Origin: a virus
IMG/VR virus record: IMGVR_UViG_3300035016_000026
Coordinates: 1 to 44,516 of that record
Strand: one strand, 5' to 3'
Length of the DNA stretch: 44,516 nt
Numbering within the stretch: the stretch's first letter is position 1; every line of letters begins with the position of its first letter. The position numbers were made by a program, and so were the translations under genes. Positions 23,019 to 31,404 of the stretch are shown here, one piece after another. A model generated the notes under the pieces. The model made no database searches. It worked only from the letters and a program-made list of their open reading frames with translations, and was not told where the DNA came from.

Positions 23019-25127
23019 CTATCGGTTGAGGCGCTTGAGGGCGTCGAGCCCGCTGGCCTTCGGCTTTGCGTTCACTGCCACCGCCGGCCCCGGCGGAGGC
23101 TCGTCATCGGCGACCACCGGATTGACGGCCGGCGCGGAGATGGTGCCCTCCTGGAACAGGTCACCGTCGGGCGTCTTCAGCATCTCGGCCAGGTCCTTCG
23201 CCCGCTGTTCCCATTGCGCGTCGCTCCACTGCCAGAGGCCGACATAGTGCGTGAGTGCCCAGCCGTAGACGTTGCAGTCGAGCCAGTGGTTCGGCCCCCG
23301 GACCTTCCATTCACGGCGCTTCTCGCCGTTCTTCTCGACTGTCGCGACGTACTCGCTGACCAGGTGCTCGAAGTAGAGCTGCTCGGCGTTTGCCGGGTAG
23401 TGCTGGAGGCCGCTCGGTAAGCCGCTGTCGCCTTCCTTGGCCACCCGGCCCAGATAGACCATGAGGGCGCCCTTGATGCCCCAGGTGCCGACCAGCCACA
23501 CCCGCATGCCGTGCTTGCGGGCGCGGCCGGCGCTGAGTCCCGACTTCTTCACCTCCGGCGACTGCGACCGGAAGATCGGCAGCTTCGACCAGCCGTCCTC
23601 GCCCTTCAGTGCCAGCGCATTGTGGCGCCGCTTCACCCAAGCATAGACCGCATCGGCGTTGTAGCCGCTGTCGACCCCGATCCTGTCCGGGGCGATCCGC
23701 ACCCCACCGAACAGCACGCCGCGCTCGGCGATGATGTCCAGTTTCGGCCACGCCCCCTCGAGCGGCGCATCGGTCGTGCCCGGCAGGAACCCGTAATCGA
23801 GGTGCCAGGTCTGCTTGTTCGGCCCCCATCCCTGATAGGTCCAGTAGATCCCGTCCCCCTGCACGTCGGCGGTCAGCGTGACATACAGCACCCCCGCCGG
23901 CGCCTGGCCACGCTGCCAGTCACCCTCGCGTCGCGCCGACAGCGTCTCCCAGTCCGGGACGTCGGTCTTCGGCTTGTAGGGCCGCCCGAGGTCCGAATTC
24001 TGGAACGGCTGGATCTTGGCCGGATCGTCCGCCGCCGCCGCCTGGCGCGCCAGCAGGTTGTCCCAGCGCTCGAAGGTGCTGGTCACCCCCGTCATCGCAA
24101 AGCCGACGATGGTCGACCGTCCGGTCTCCCGGAACCGCCAGGCATCGCGCTCAGCGGCCGGTATCGACTTCGGCGGCACCTTGCCATTGGCGTCGGGCGC
24201 CGTCGGAATCCAGCAGGCTCCGTTCTCCGGCGCCTTCATCTCCGGCTTGTCGGCATCGAAATGCTGCTGCCCGCAGGACGGGCAGACGACGTGCGCCCGG
24301 TAAGGCGGCGCCTCGTTGTGAACCAGGTCCTCGAAATCCCAGTCGGTCAGCGTCCCGCAGCCCTTGCAGGCCATGTAGTAGCGGCGCATGTCGCTGCGCT
24401 GATACTCCGCATCGATGTCCTCGCCTTCGAACTTGGGCGAGGAGACGTCGAGCACCTTGGCGAGTCCGAAGACACGGTACGTTTTCAGCCGGGCGTCCGA
24501 CAGGTCCTTCGGGTCGCCCTCGCCGTCGGCATTGTCCGTCCAGGCCGAGCGGTCGTCACGGACCATGTAACGGATCGAGTGCTGCCGCAGGGAGGCCGCG
24601 GAGTTGGCGCCGGCGAGCAACAGATACCCGCCCTTGAAGCGGACCCGGTCCGCGGTTGTTCCCTCGCCCGATCGTGAGCGCTGCGGCGCAACCACGCCGC
24701 CTTTCATCGGCGACAGCACCGGGGTCGCGGCGATCGTCGGCCCGAGCTTCTCCTGGTACCAGTCCTTCGCCGCCTTCACCGTCGGCCCGACATACATCGC
24801 CGGCCCGGGCGAGCGGTGCATGATGAAGCCGAGCCAGTTTTCGGCGACGGCCGAGCCGCCGGACTGGCTCGGCTTCATCACAACAACCTGCTCGCTCGGA
24901 TGATCCGAGGACAGCACGTCCATGATCTCGACGAGCTCGGGCGCCACCTCGTTGCGCCATGGACCTGGTACCGAGCCCCCCTCAGGGACAACCCGGTGCG
25001 TCTCGGCCCACACCGAGACCTGTTCCTGCGGATCCGGCCGGATGCCGGCGGCGGCCCCGCGGTAGACGACGCGGCCGTTCGCCTTGAGCTGGCGGGCGCT
25101 CGCCCGCTGCAACTCATGCGTCGCCAT
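23019..25127 (-). CDS. Terminase large subunit, lambda gpA family
   Basis: The 702-residue protein starts at 25127 (MATHELQRASARQLKANG), chosen because a longer frame start is shadow of the small subunit. The ATPase part has MKPSQSGGS (about residues 84-92) as Walker A. Two CxxC pairs about 30 residues apart (ACKGCG and VCPSCGQ) suggest a zinc-binding loop. The C-terminal half has gpA-type nuclease features such as VRIAPDRIGVDSGYNADAVYAWVK. It cuts and packages DNA with the small subunit, whose gene it overlaps by 14 bases. The gpA type implies cos-ended DNA. Confidence 0.9.
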   Translation of the reverse strand: MATHELQRASARQLKANGRVVYRGAAAGIRPDPQEQVSVWAETHRVVPEGGSVPGPWRNEVAPELVEIMDVLSSDHPSEQVVVMKPSQSGGSAVAENWLGFIMHRSPGPAMYVGPTVKAAKDWYQEKLGPTIAATPVLSPMKGGVVAPQRSRSGEGTTADRVRFKGGYLLLAGANSAASLRQHSIRYMVRDDRSAWTDNADGEGDPKDLSDARLKTYRVFGLAKVLDVSSPKFEGEDIDAEYQRSDMRRYYMACKGCGTLTDWDFEDLVHNEAPPYRAHVVCPSCGQQHFDADKPEMKAPENGACWIPTAPDANGKVPPKSIPAAERDAWRFRETGRSTIVGFAMTGVTSTFERWDNLLARQAAAADDPAKIQPFQNSDLGRPYKPKTDVPDWETLSARREGDWQRGQAPAGVLYVTLTADVQGDGIYWTYQGWGPNKQTWHLDYGFLPGTTDAPLEGAWPKLDIIAERGVLFGGVRIAPDRIGVDSGYNADAVYAWVKRRHNALALKGEDGWSKLPIFRSQSPEVKKSGLSAGRARKHGMRVWLVGTWGIKGALMVYLGRVAKEGDSGLPSGLQHYPANAEQLYFEHLVSEYVATVEKNGEKRREWKVRGPNHWLDCNVYGWALTHYVGLWQWSDAQWEQRAKDLAEMLKTPDGDLFQEGTISAPAVNPVVADDEPPPGPAVAVNAKPKASGLDALKRLNR

Positions 25128-25767
25128 CGTCCACCAGGTCCTCAGGCCCGTCCGGGCTCTCGTCGTCCATGTGGTCGAGCGCATCGGCGAGGTTGGCGAG
25201 GGTCCGCCGGATCTCGGTCTGCAGCAACGCCCGCACGGCCCGTGCATCGGGCTGCGCCGCTATCCGCTCGGACAGCGCGGCCGGCATGCCCAGCAGCCGG
25301 TCGCGCACCATGCGAAACACCTGCATGGTGCGGTGCTCAACGTCCTCCCGATCGGCGATGCGACCGAGGCGCTCCTCGAGATCGAGGCGCGCGCCCTCCG
25401 CGTTGTACAACTCGCGGAGCGCCCGCGACTGGTGGTACCCGCCGCCGCCGGGCTGCGTGTCGTCAGCGCCGGCATCGTCCTCGCCGTCGCCAGCGTCGAG
25501 CTGCGGCGCCGCCCGCCCATTGCGCAGGTCCTGCGCCGGATCGGTCTCGTCCCGCACGGCGCGGAGATACGCGACCAGGTTGACCAGCACCGCACCGCGT
25601 GCGCCCGGCTTGGTCGCCAGCCGGCCAGCGGCAACGAGGCTCGCAACCCGCTTGCGCACCGCCTCCCGGCTGACCGGTGGCGACTGTCTGCGGCCGGCTT
25701 CGGCGAGAGACACCCAGAGGCGAGCGTCACCGTCAACCGTGGCAACTTCGTCTGTCAACGGCGTCAA
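25114..25767 (-). CDS. Terminase small subunit, Nu1/DUF1441-like
   Basis: The 217-residue protein has an N-terminal winged-helix-like segment (VSLAEAGRRQSPPVSREAVRKRVASL), an acidic glycine-rich linker and a helical C-terminus (LRELYNAEGARLDLEERLGRIADRE), as in Nu1-type small terminases. The frame is closed by an in-frame stop about 36 bases upstream. The first plausible start is a TTG at 25767, with only a weak AGGG near it, so the true start is uncertain; a GTG about 18 codons downstream is the alternative. It recognises the packaging site. Confidence 0.8.
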   Translation of the reverse strand: MTPLTDEVATVDGDARLWVSLAEAGRRQSPPVSREAVRKRVASLVAAGRLATKPGARGAVLVNLVAYLRAVRDETDPAQDLRNGRAAPQLDAGDGEDDAGADDTQPGGGGYHQSRALRELYNAEGARLDLEERLGRIADREDVEHRTMQVFRMVRDRLLGMPAALSERIAAQPDARAVRALLQTEIRRTLANLADALDHMDDESPDGPEDLVDDGDA

Positions 25768-25962
25768 CCCTGTCGATTTCCAGCGAAACTAGCGAACACC
25801 CGCGCTCAGCCGCACCGCATACGGAACGGCCCGGGGAAGGACCCATTGAGGGCCTGAGAGGCCCGGTTTCCTTGGACTTTCCTTGTCGAGCCCGCCCGGC
25901 GGGGTGGGCTGGAGAAGGAAGGAGGCGAGCCGCACCCGATGCGGCTCGCCAGCAACACCCCC
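25768..25962. other. Gene-free stretch beside small terminase, candidate cos region
   Basis: No credible gene lies here. It contains several inverted repeats: GGGCC-N5-GGCCC near 25852, AGCCCGCCC (25889-25897) with GGGTGGGCT (25902-25910), and the perfect hairpin annotated separately. In lambda-type phages cos lies just before the small terminase gene, so this is the most likely place. I cannot identify the nicking sites. Confidence 0.3.
25924..25950 (-). terminator. Strong hairpin after the secreted-protein gene
   Basis: An 11-pair perfect stem (GGCGAGCCGCA with TGCGGCTCGCC) closes a five-base loop 12 bases after the stop of the gene at 25963-26256. On the minus strand a pyrimidine tract TCCTTCCTTCTCC follows. 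It is likely an intrinsic terminator with a weak tract, or part of the packaging site. Confidence 0.6.
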
Positions 25963-26256
25963 CTACATCTGCAGCTGCAGATCGACGCCTCCGAAGTGCC
26001 CGTTGGAATAGCGCGGGTGGGCCAGCGCACGCTCACCGAAGGCCACCGTCGCCGAACTCTCTGGCTCAACGCCTTCGAGCTGCAGCTGGTGGCCGAGGCG
26101 ATCGAGAGCCAGCGCGTCGTCGGCGAAAGCGATCGCCGCCGGATACGGGAAGTCGGGGAGGAAGGTTGCTGCGGCCGCCGCCGGCGCCAGGGCACCGAGG
26201 GTCAGCAGGAGAGACGAGACGACAAGGATAGTCATGCGGCTGAAGAGACGCACCAT
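25963..26256 (-). CDS. Small secreted protein, unknown
   Basis: The 97-residue product has a clear signal peptide (MTILVVSSLLLTLGALAPAA from Met8, likely cleavage after the run of alanines near residue 29). A short mature part follows, containing FLPDFPYPAAIAFADDAL and no cysteines. A GAGG element lies seven bases before the ATG at 26256. The gene is framed by a terminator on each side and has the GTTCC palindrome in its leader, so it is probably a separate unit. Such isolated exported products in prophages are often morons acting on the envelope. Family unknown. Confidence 0.6.
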   Translation of the reverse strand: MVRLFSRMTILVVSSLLLTLGALAPAAAAATFLPDFPYPAAIAFADDALALDRLGHQLQLEGVEPESSATVAFGERALAHPRYSNGHFGGVDLQLQM

Positions 26257-26280
26257 GGTCGGACCTCACTGTTGGGTGGC

Positions 26281-26305
26281 TAACCGTTCCATCCGGGAAC
26301 GGTTA
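26281..26305. promoter_or_regulatory. Palindrome TAACCGTTCC-N5-GGAACGGTTA (site A)
   Basis: Perfect ten-base arms flank a five-base centre. It lies 25-49 bases upstream of the secreted-protein start and joins the T-run of the terminator to its right. The core GTTCC-N5-GGAAC recurs at 36980-36994 and 40626-40640. There is no T-run after it on the minus strand, so it is more likely an operator or protein site than a terminator. Confidence 0.6.
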
Positions 26306-26340
26306 AAAAGAAACGCGCCGGACCGGTTGGCCGCAGCGCG
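26305..26340 (-). terminator. Rho-independent terminator after the putative late regulator
   Basis: On the minus strand CGCGC and GCGCG arms (26336-26340 and 26314-26318), with an inner CGG-CCAA-CCG stem, are followed by TTTCTTTTT. It lies about 50 bases after the stop of the gene at 26393-27169. Confidence 0.6.
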
Positions 26341-26392
26341 TGTGATTCCCCTATTGGGATGCCTCTCACATGCCGCAAGTTCCAACCCCGAG

Positions 26393-27169
26393 TCAAGCAG
26401 ACCGGGGCTTTTGCACCCCGCGATTCGGCGGCGCATCGTCTCGTTGCCGCCGGCGGCGCGGGCCTCGGCCCTTCTTCGGCACGGTCCAGTCGGTGGCCCG
26501 GCTCTGCACCGCCGCCTGTGCAGCGTCCCTGACCTCCCCCACCGTCCGCTGACGATCCTGCAGCTCGACCTCATCGTCGATGATCGGCAGGTCCTCGGCC
26601 TCGGCGGCAGCTGGCGGCGCACCCACCCAGGGCGTCTCTGGCGCTGCAGGCCCTGTCGCCAGATGGGTGCGCAGGTGCTGGTTCAACGGCTCGACCATTG
26701 AGGCGAGCGCTTCGCGCCACAGCGTCCACTGCGCCCGGTCGAAGCGGACGATTTCCATCTCCCGCGACCAGGTGCGCATGTCCAGCATCGGCCCGACGCG
26801 CGGACTGCGATTGTTCCCGGGGATGGCGTACTCCCAGCACAGGCGCCCGTTGCGCTCTCGCAGCTGGCGCGGCACCGGATCGCCGATATCGGCGCCTTCC
26901 GGACGACGGCCCGTCTTCCCGTAGCGAACGACCAGGGCCGCGGCTTCGTCGGGAAGGCCGCAGATGGCCTGCAGCACCATGGCGACATCGCCATCCTCGG
27001 CGGCCGATGGAGGTGGTGTGCCATAGCGCGAGGTCTGCACCCGCGTGCCCAGCGCGGCAAGCTGGCCCCAGGCATCCCCGCCGCCGCCCACCAGGCCAAG
27101 GCCCGGCACCTGGTGCATCAGCGCCCACTCCACCAGGTCCTCAATGTCCCGCTTCTCGCGCACCGTCAT
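26393..27169 (-). CDS. Unknown early-region protein; late regulator candidate by position
   Basis: The 258-residue protein begins REKRDIEDLVEWALMHQVPG and GLVGGGGDAWGQLAALGTRV, a pattern I know only from prophage proteins without clear names. The middle (RYGKTGRRPEGADIGDPVPR) is basic, and the C-terminus is very basic (KKGRGPRRRRQRDDAPP), suggesting nucleic-acid binding. It is the last gene of the early block and is followed at once by a terminator and the late genes, the place of a Q-type antiterminator in lambdoid phages. Helix-turn-helix residues cannot be pointed out with confidence, so the role is inferred from context. Confidence 0.5.
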   Translation of the reverse strand: MTVREKRDIEDLVEWALMHQVPGLGLVGGGGDAWGQLAALGTRVQTSRYGTPPPSAAEDGDVAMVLQAICGLPDEAAALVVRYGKTGRRPEGADIGDPVPRQLRERNGRLCWEYAIPGNNRSPRVGPMLDMRTWSREMEIVRFDRAQWTLWREALASMVEPLNQHLRTHLATGPAAPETPWVGAPPAAAEAEDLPIIDDEVELQDRQRTVGEVRDAAQAAVQSRATDWTVPKKGRGPRRRRQRDDAPPNRGVQKPRSA

Positions 27170-27206
27170 CGCCTTTGCACCCCTTCATCCCCAGCCATTC
27201 CCGATC

Positions 27207-28199
27207 TCACCCGCTCGCTGCTGTCGGCGGGGCGCGCGGATCGTTCAGCGCGATCAGCAGCGCCTGGAGACCGGAGCCCCGATGACGCAGCTCGGCGTCC
27301 ACCGCACGCTGCAGAGTGGCGTCGTCCACCTCGCTGAGGAGGGTGACATAGCTGTCCTTGCCGAGAGACTTGAGGTGAGCATGGGTGGCGGCCCAGACAC
27401 GGCTTTGCGCCGCACCGCGGGCTGCATCCCCCATGGCCATGCCGCCGCCACCAGACACCGGGTAGAGGAACTCGCGCTGCCGGCTGTCCGGCGGCTTCGC
27501 GCGGTGCCTGCCACCACCACTGGACTCTCCGATGGGTTTCCTTCTCAGGTTTTGGCGGACTCTTTCGTCCGGGTCGGCGGACCGCAGAGTCCGGGTCGGA
27601 GCAGAGTCCGCCTCGTTCATCTTCGGCCCGGCAACCTCTGAGGCTACGGCCGCGGCGCGCAGTGCAGCCCACGTCGGAACATAGGCGTTGCGATGCGAAT
27701 AGCCGCCATGGATGACCCGCCGGAAGAGGCCCGCGTGAACCAGCTCCGCCACCGCCCGCCGGACCGATCTCATCGTAAGATCAAGGTCCTCGGCGAGCCC
27801 GGCTGTGCTCGGGTCGCAGCGTCCGGAAGTGAGATTGTAGCGCTCGATCAGCCTTCCACCGACCTTGCGCGCCGCCGGCGATAGGCCCGGCATCATCAGT
27901 AGCGCCGCCCTGGCGACGGATTTGGGCCCGCCCCCCGAAGCGGTCGCCGCGCCGTCCATCGGAACATGAACGACCCGGACTCCCGAGTCCGCCTCATTCA
28001 TCTTCGGCGCCGGAGAGGCGGGCCGCTGTTGCGCGGGCGACACAGCGGTTTCAGGCGCCAGCGCCCTCCGCACCGCGCGCAGGAGCTCCTGCTCAACCTT
28101 CCAGTCGCGCGCCGCCCGCGCGGCCGCGACCAGCTGATCGGCGCTGCAGCCGGCGGCAGCCAGGCGTTCGAGCAGGAAGTGCAACTCACCGAGGGTCAT
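27207..28199 (-). CDS. Winged-helix replication-type DNA-binding protein
   Basis: The 330-residue protein has a winged helix at about residues 105-178 (SPAARKVGGRLIERYNL, AGLAEDLDLTMRSVRRAVAE, LVHAGLFRRV), the type found in phage replication initiators. It has polar, proline-rich flanks, and a C-terminal helical part (RVWAATHAHLKSLGKDSY). The peptide PKMNEADS occurs twice, at 65-72 and 192-199, encoded by a near-identical 24-base repeat. GANTC-containing repeats lie within the gene, as iterons lie in lambda O. It overlaps the TSCPD-like gene by four bases. Replication initiation is likely but not proven. Confidence 0.65.
   Translation of the reverse strand: MTLGELHFLLERLAAAGCSADQLVAAARAARDWKVEQELLRAVRRALAPETAVSPAQQRPASPAPKMNEADSGVRVVHVPMDGAATASGGGPKSVARAALLMMPGLSPAARKVGGRLIERYNLTSGRCDPSTAGLAEDLDLTMRSVRRAVAELVHAGLFRRVIHGGYSHRNAYVPTWAALRAAAVASEVAGPKMNEADSAPTRTLRSADPDERVRQNLRRKPIGESSGGGRHRAKPPDSRQREFLYPVSGGGGMAMGDAARGAAQSRVWAATHAHLKSLGKDSYVTLLSEVDDATLQRAVDAELRHRGSGLQALLIALNDPRAPPTAASG
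27522..28008. repeat. GGACTC/GAGTCC repeat cluster, possible origin iterons
   Basis: Six copies of GGACTC or its complement lie at 27522, 27557, 27587, 27604, 27977 and 27985. A 12-mer GAGTCCGGGTCG occurs at 27587 (plus) and 27971 (minus). A 24-base direct repeat with one mismatch lies at 27604-27627 and 27985-28008. Each hexamer contains GANTC, the CcrM methylation target. The cluster sits inside the replication-type gene. Confidence 0.5.
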
Positions 28200-28531
28200 G
28201 CCGGCACCTCCGGCCGCCAGGCCAGCAGCTGCTCGAGCACCACGCCGGCGAGGCCTTCCTGGCGGCTTTCGGCATCCTTGGTAGCGGCGCTGGCCATCAC
28301 CTCGAGCGGAGCGCCGTGCTGCAGCGCGATCGAGATCAGCAGCGCAAGGTCACGCGCTGCCATGTCCGCCTGGCTGCCGACCTTCTGGTAGGAGGAGAGG
28401 AAGACCTCACCGATCCGCCCGTCGGGGTAGCAGCCGATGGTGACGGCGTAGAGCTTGCCCGTGCTCGGCGGGAACTCGACATCGAAGCTCTCGGAATAAC
28501 GGCGGGCGGGGAGTTTCTCGCGGGCGCTCAC
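28196..28531 (-). CDS. TSCPD-like small protein
   Basis: The 111-residue protein has ARRYSESFDVEF, CYPDGRIGEVFLSSYQKVGS, AARDLALLISIALQHGAPLE and ends with a helical tail. This pattern matches the small TSCPD-domain proteins (related to the C-terminal domain of class II ribonucleotide reductase, NrdJ) common in rhizobial prophages, as I remember them. There is no reductase domain here. Its stop overlaps the replication-type gene start and its start overlaps the next gene's stop, so it belongs to one coupled early operon. Biochemical role unknown. Confidence 0.65.
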   Translation of the reverse strand: MSAREKLPARRYSESFDVEFPPSTGKLYAVTIGCYPDGRIGEVFLSSYQKVGSQADMAARDLALLISIALQHGAPLEVMASAATKDAESRQEGLAGVVLEQLLAWRPEVPA

Positions 28532-28809
28532 AGCAGGCTCCCCTGCCGGTCATCGGCCGCGGTCGTCAGCCCCTCGCGCAGGGCCAGCCAGCGCGGCACG
28601 CGGATCCGCAGCGTCGAGCCCAGGGCGACCGGCTCGATCTCGATCACCGACTTCGGCAGCCACACCCGGACATCACCCTCGCCGGTGTTGGACACCTGCA
28701 CCGAGAGCGGGCGCGTGCGGTGCAGGTTGACCACCAGCGTCAGCATCTCGCTCTCGTGCGCATCGCGCGGGGCGTTCGGGTGCCGATCCTCATCGAGGAA
28801 GCCGCGCAT
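28528..28809 (-). CDS. Hypothetical 93-residue early protein
   Basis: The start MRGFLDEDRHPNAPRDAHES at 28809 is set by the TGATG overlap with the preceding gene; a longer in-frame opening is shadow. The protein contains LTLVVNLHRTRPLSVQVSNT and VRVWLPKSVIEIEP, suggesting a small beta fold. No family is recognised. It is coupled to both neighbours by overlapping stop and start codons. Confidence 0.6.
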   Translation of the reverse strand: MRGFLDEDRHPNAPRDAHESEMLTLVVNLHRTRPLSVQVSNTGEGDVRVWLPKSVIEIEPVALGSTLRIRVPRWLALREGLTTAADDRQGSLL

Positions 28810-30041
28810 CAGGCGCGTACCTCCGGAAAGCCGTTGTGCTCGACGCCATCGAGGGTCCGACCGGCCTGCTTTTTGCCCAAGCGCCACACGTCCGGCTCAT
28901 CGTCGCGGTGCATTTCCTGACTCATGCGGACGGTTACCGTCTCAAACGACCAGCCGTCGTCGTAATAGCTCGCGGCCTGCTCGGTTCGCGCCGGCGCACG
29001 GCTGGCGCACTCGCCAGGCGCCCACTCCCCCCACTGCTTGAACAGGAAGGCGACGCCGGCGGCAGCGCACTGATCACGCAGTTCGCGCGCCCAATCCGGG
29101 TGCATCGGCCGGGCGCCGGGGCCGCTCTCGCCGCCGACGATCACCCAGTCGAGGAAGACGCCGCCATGCGCGATCGCGGCGGCCTTCGCCATTGCTACGA
29201 TGCTGGCGAGGCCCTCAGGTGAGGGATTGCCGTTGATGTGCATCGCGGGTGCGACGAAGGCGGAAAGGTTCAGCTGCCCCAGCAGCGGCTCGGCCGAGAT
29301 AAACCGCACCGCCGCCGGCGTTTGCAGCAGGTAGGGAATGCGCGTGTCGGCAGTGACCTGATCCTCGACAGAAGTGCCGAGCCAGACGTTGGGGAGGGGC
29401 CACGCCCACTGCATGATCTTCAGCCGGTCCTGCTCATCCCACAGCTCCGCACGTTCGGTGTCGTCGAGCTTGAACTCGCGGATGAACCCCTCGCATTCGC
29501 GCTCGACCTGGTCCCTACGCCCCTCACCCACTGTCTCGGCCGGCACGTCGAAAACGTCGCCGCCGAACTCGAAGCGCTGCGCCGGTGCGGGTTGCCAACG
29601 CTCGAGCATGTATGCCCGCATCCGCTCCGGCCGCTTCGTCAGCACCTGGAAGGTGTGCTGCGGGCAGAGCGCCATCACCGCGAAGATGCGGTCGATCCAC
29701 TCATCGGGCACCGACTCGTGGAACAGGTCCGACATCGAGTTGACGAAGATCTTGCGCGGCCGCTTCCAACGTAGCGGCTGGGTCAGCACCGCTTCGCCGG
29801 CGAACGCAATCTTGCCCGTCCAGCGGGCCTCCCGGCGCGGAGGCAACTGGGTTGTCTTGCCAGCCGCGGCCGTCTTCGTGACGACGAACCTTGCCAGTCC
29901 CTCATACGGCTGTCCCAGCCCGGAGAACCTCGCTGCTACCCCCTCGGCATAGCAGTGCCGGCAGCCCTCCGAGACGCGGCTGCAGCCGCGGAGCGGATTC
30001 CAGGTGGCGTCGGTCCACTCAATTCCGGTGTTATCGGCCAT
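28809..30041 (-). CDS. Gp37/Gp68 family (DUF5131) protein, putative radical SAM type
   Basis: The 410-residue protein starts ADNTGIEWTDATWNPLRGCS and has RVSEGCRHCYAEGVAARF near residues 26-43. The three cysteines (Cys23, Cys30, Cys33) make the C-x6-C-x2-C pattern of this phage family, expected to hold an iron-sulphur cluster. Further family marks are KIFVNSMSDLFHESVP, FQVLTKRPERM, NVWLGTSVEDQ, WVIVGGESGPGARPMHPDWA and FLFKQWGEW. The ATG at 30041 has GGGG just upstream; ATGs at 30050 and 30059 are also possible. The substrate is unknown; family members are spread by phages. Confidence 0.85.
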   Translation of the reverse strand: MADNTGIEWTDATWNPLRGCSRVSEGCRHCYAEGVAARFSGLGQPYEGLARFVVTKTAAAGKTTQLPPRREARWTGKIAFAGEAVLTQPLRWKRPRKIFVNSMSDLFHESVPDEWIDRIFAVMALCPQHTFQVLTKRPERMRAYMLERWQPAPAQRFEFGGDVFDVPAETVGEGRRDQVERECEGFIREFKLDDTERAELWDEQDRLKIMQWAWPLPNVWLGTSVEDQVTADTRIPYLLQTPAAVRFISAEPLLGQLNLSAFVAPAMHINGNPSPEGLASIVAMAKAAAIAHGGVFLDWVIVGGESGPGARPMHPDWARELRDQCAAAGVAFLFKQWGEWAPGECASRAPARTEQAASYYDDGWSFETVTVRMSQEMHRDDEPDVWRLGKKQAGRTLDGVEHNGFPEVRA

Positions 30042-30113
30042 TTGCCCCATTTCCCCCATACACGCACGCCGCGCACCCTTTCCCCGGGCGCGCGGCGCGA
30101 CAGTTCGACGCCG

Positions 30114-30983
30114 TCAGGCGACGTAGAAGACGGGCGTGCTGGTCTGCTCGCGCACCGACTCGCCGATCGAGCGAAAGGCCTCGCGCTCCAGATTTTCGAT
30201 GCCGGGCACCGCCAGCCCGAGGGTCAGCTCGCCCTTGTCCATCCGGTGACGCAGCTTGGCGGTCAGCGAGACCGGGTTGCCGCCCTGGAAGATCGGCACC
30301 ACGATGACCACGTGCTCGGGCAGGCTGTATTCGCCACCCCGGGTGGTGCCGGAATCGTCCTGTTCCTCGTAGGCGAACTTGATGTTGCCGTTCCGGTCGT
30401 TGCGGGCGGACTTGAACCTCACCACGCGCTCGATCTCGATGTCGCCCATCGCCTCGAGCAGGTCCGCCGCGGCGGGCTCCGCGATGGTGTGGATCATCTC
30501 CTCGATGAACTCGACCATCTTCTGCTGATCGAGGAACTTGCCGAACACGGCCCGCCACTTCGCATAGTCGACATCGAAGGGGCATTTCAGCGTCGCGACG
30601 TGCGCTCCCCGCCCCGGAACGGCTACATCGCCGCCCTCGCGGGCGCGACCATGATAGTCGAGCACGGCGACGATGCTGTTCTGCCCCAGCGAGGCGCGGC
30701 AGATGGCGGTGGGGGATTTGAACTGGACGATGTAGTCGGTGAAGGACTTCGGCTCGATCATCGTCTCCGACTGGGTGACGAAGGTCGGCAATGCGGGGTC
30801 GAGCGCCGGCACCGTGTGAGCGCGCATCCCCTCGGCCACGAAGTGAGTGATGGATCCGTCGGGGTTCACCACCGGCGGCCGCACCGCCCGGTCTTCGCCG
30901 ATTGCGAGGATCTGGGCGACCTCGCCGAGAAACCCCTCGTCCAGAATGGGCGCCCCCGCCCTGTTCTCTGTCGTCTTGGCCAT
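30114..30983 (-). CDS. DUF2303 (YfdQ-like) protein
   Basis: The 289-residue protein starts at 30983 behind GGAGGG. It has family-like features: PPVVNPDGSITHFVAEGM, ESLG-like QNSIVAVLDYHG, AKWRAVFGKFLDQQKMVEFIEE, ADLLEAMGDIEIERVVRFKS and a beta-rich C-terminus (VVIVVPIFQGGNPVSLTAKL). DUF2303 proteins are common in phage early operons, often near recombination or replication genes; their molecular role is unknown to me. A longer open frame upstream is not supported by composition. Confidence 0.8.
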   Translation of the reverse strand: MAKTTENRAGAPILDEGFLGEVAQILAIGEDRAVRPPVVNPDGSITHFVAEGMRAHTVPALDPALPTFVTQSETMIEPKSFTDYIVQFKSPTAICRASLGQNSIVAVLDYHGRAREGGDVAVPGRGAHVATLKCPFDVDYAKWRAVFGKFLDQQKMVEFIEEMIHTIAEPAAADLLEAMGDIEIERVVRFKSARNDRNGNIKFAYEEQDDSGTTRGGEYSLPEHVVIVVPIFQGGNPVSLTAKLRHRMDKGELTLGLAVPGIENLEREAFRSIGESVREQTSTPVFYVA

Positions 30984-31053
30984 GCGGCCCTCCTGTGCTG
31001 TGCTCTGGGTGGACACCCCGCCGGCACCTGCCGAACGGGGGCGGAAGAACGCG

Positions 31054-31404
31054 TTACTGGTCGTCGGATGCGCGGCCCTGGCCGTTGCGGAAATCCGCCT
31101 CGACCACGGCCGGCAGATCGGGCTGGCGCGGGTCGCGCCGGACCAGCTCGCCCGAGGTCTCATCGAGGAAGGTGATCATCTCGGCGCGCGGAGCTTCCGG
31201 CACCTTCACCGTCAGGGAGGGCACGATGGTGTAGGTCCCTTCCGACTTGCTCTTGATCTTGATCTTGAGCGTCAGTTCCCCGGTACCGCTGCCCCGGGCG
31301 TTCTCGATCGCGTCGACGATTTTCGACACGCCATCCTGCATGTCGGCGATCAGCCGCCCGCGATCGGCGTCGCGCAGCATCTGAATGATGGGTTGTCTCG
31401 GCAT
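31054..31404 (-). CDS. Early-region protein next to DUF2303, 116 residues
   Basis: The protein begins PRQPIIQMLRDADRGRLIAD and has a strand-rich middle (GELTLKIKIKSKSEGTYTIV, PSLTVKVPEAPRAEMITFLD), ending acidic. Proteins of this size and pattern often accompany YfdQ-like genes in phages and the two may act together; that is recollection, not a search. It precedes the DUF2303 gene by 70 bases on the same strand. Function unknown. Confidence 0.6.
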   Translation of the reverse strand: MPRQPIIQMLRDADRGRLIADMQDGVSKIVDAIENARGSGTGELTLKIKIKSKSEGTYTIVPSLTVKVPEAPRAEMITFLDETSGELVRRDPRQPDLPAVVEADFRNGQGRASDDQ

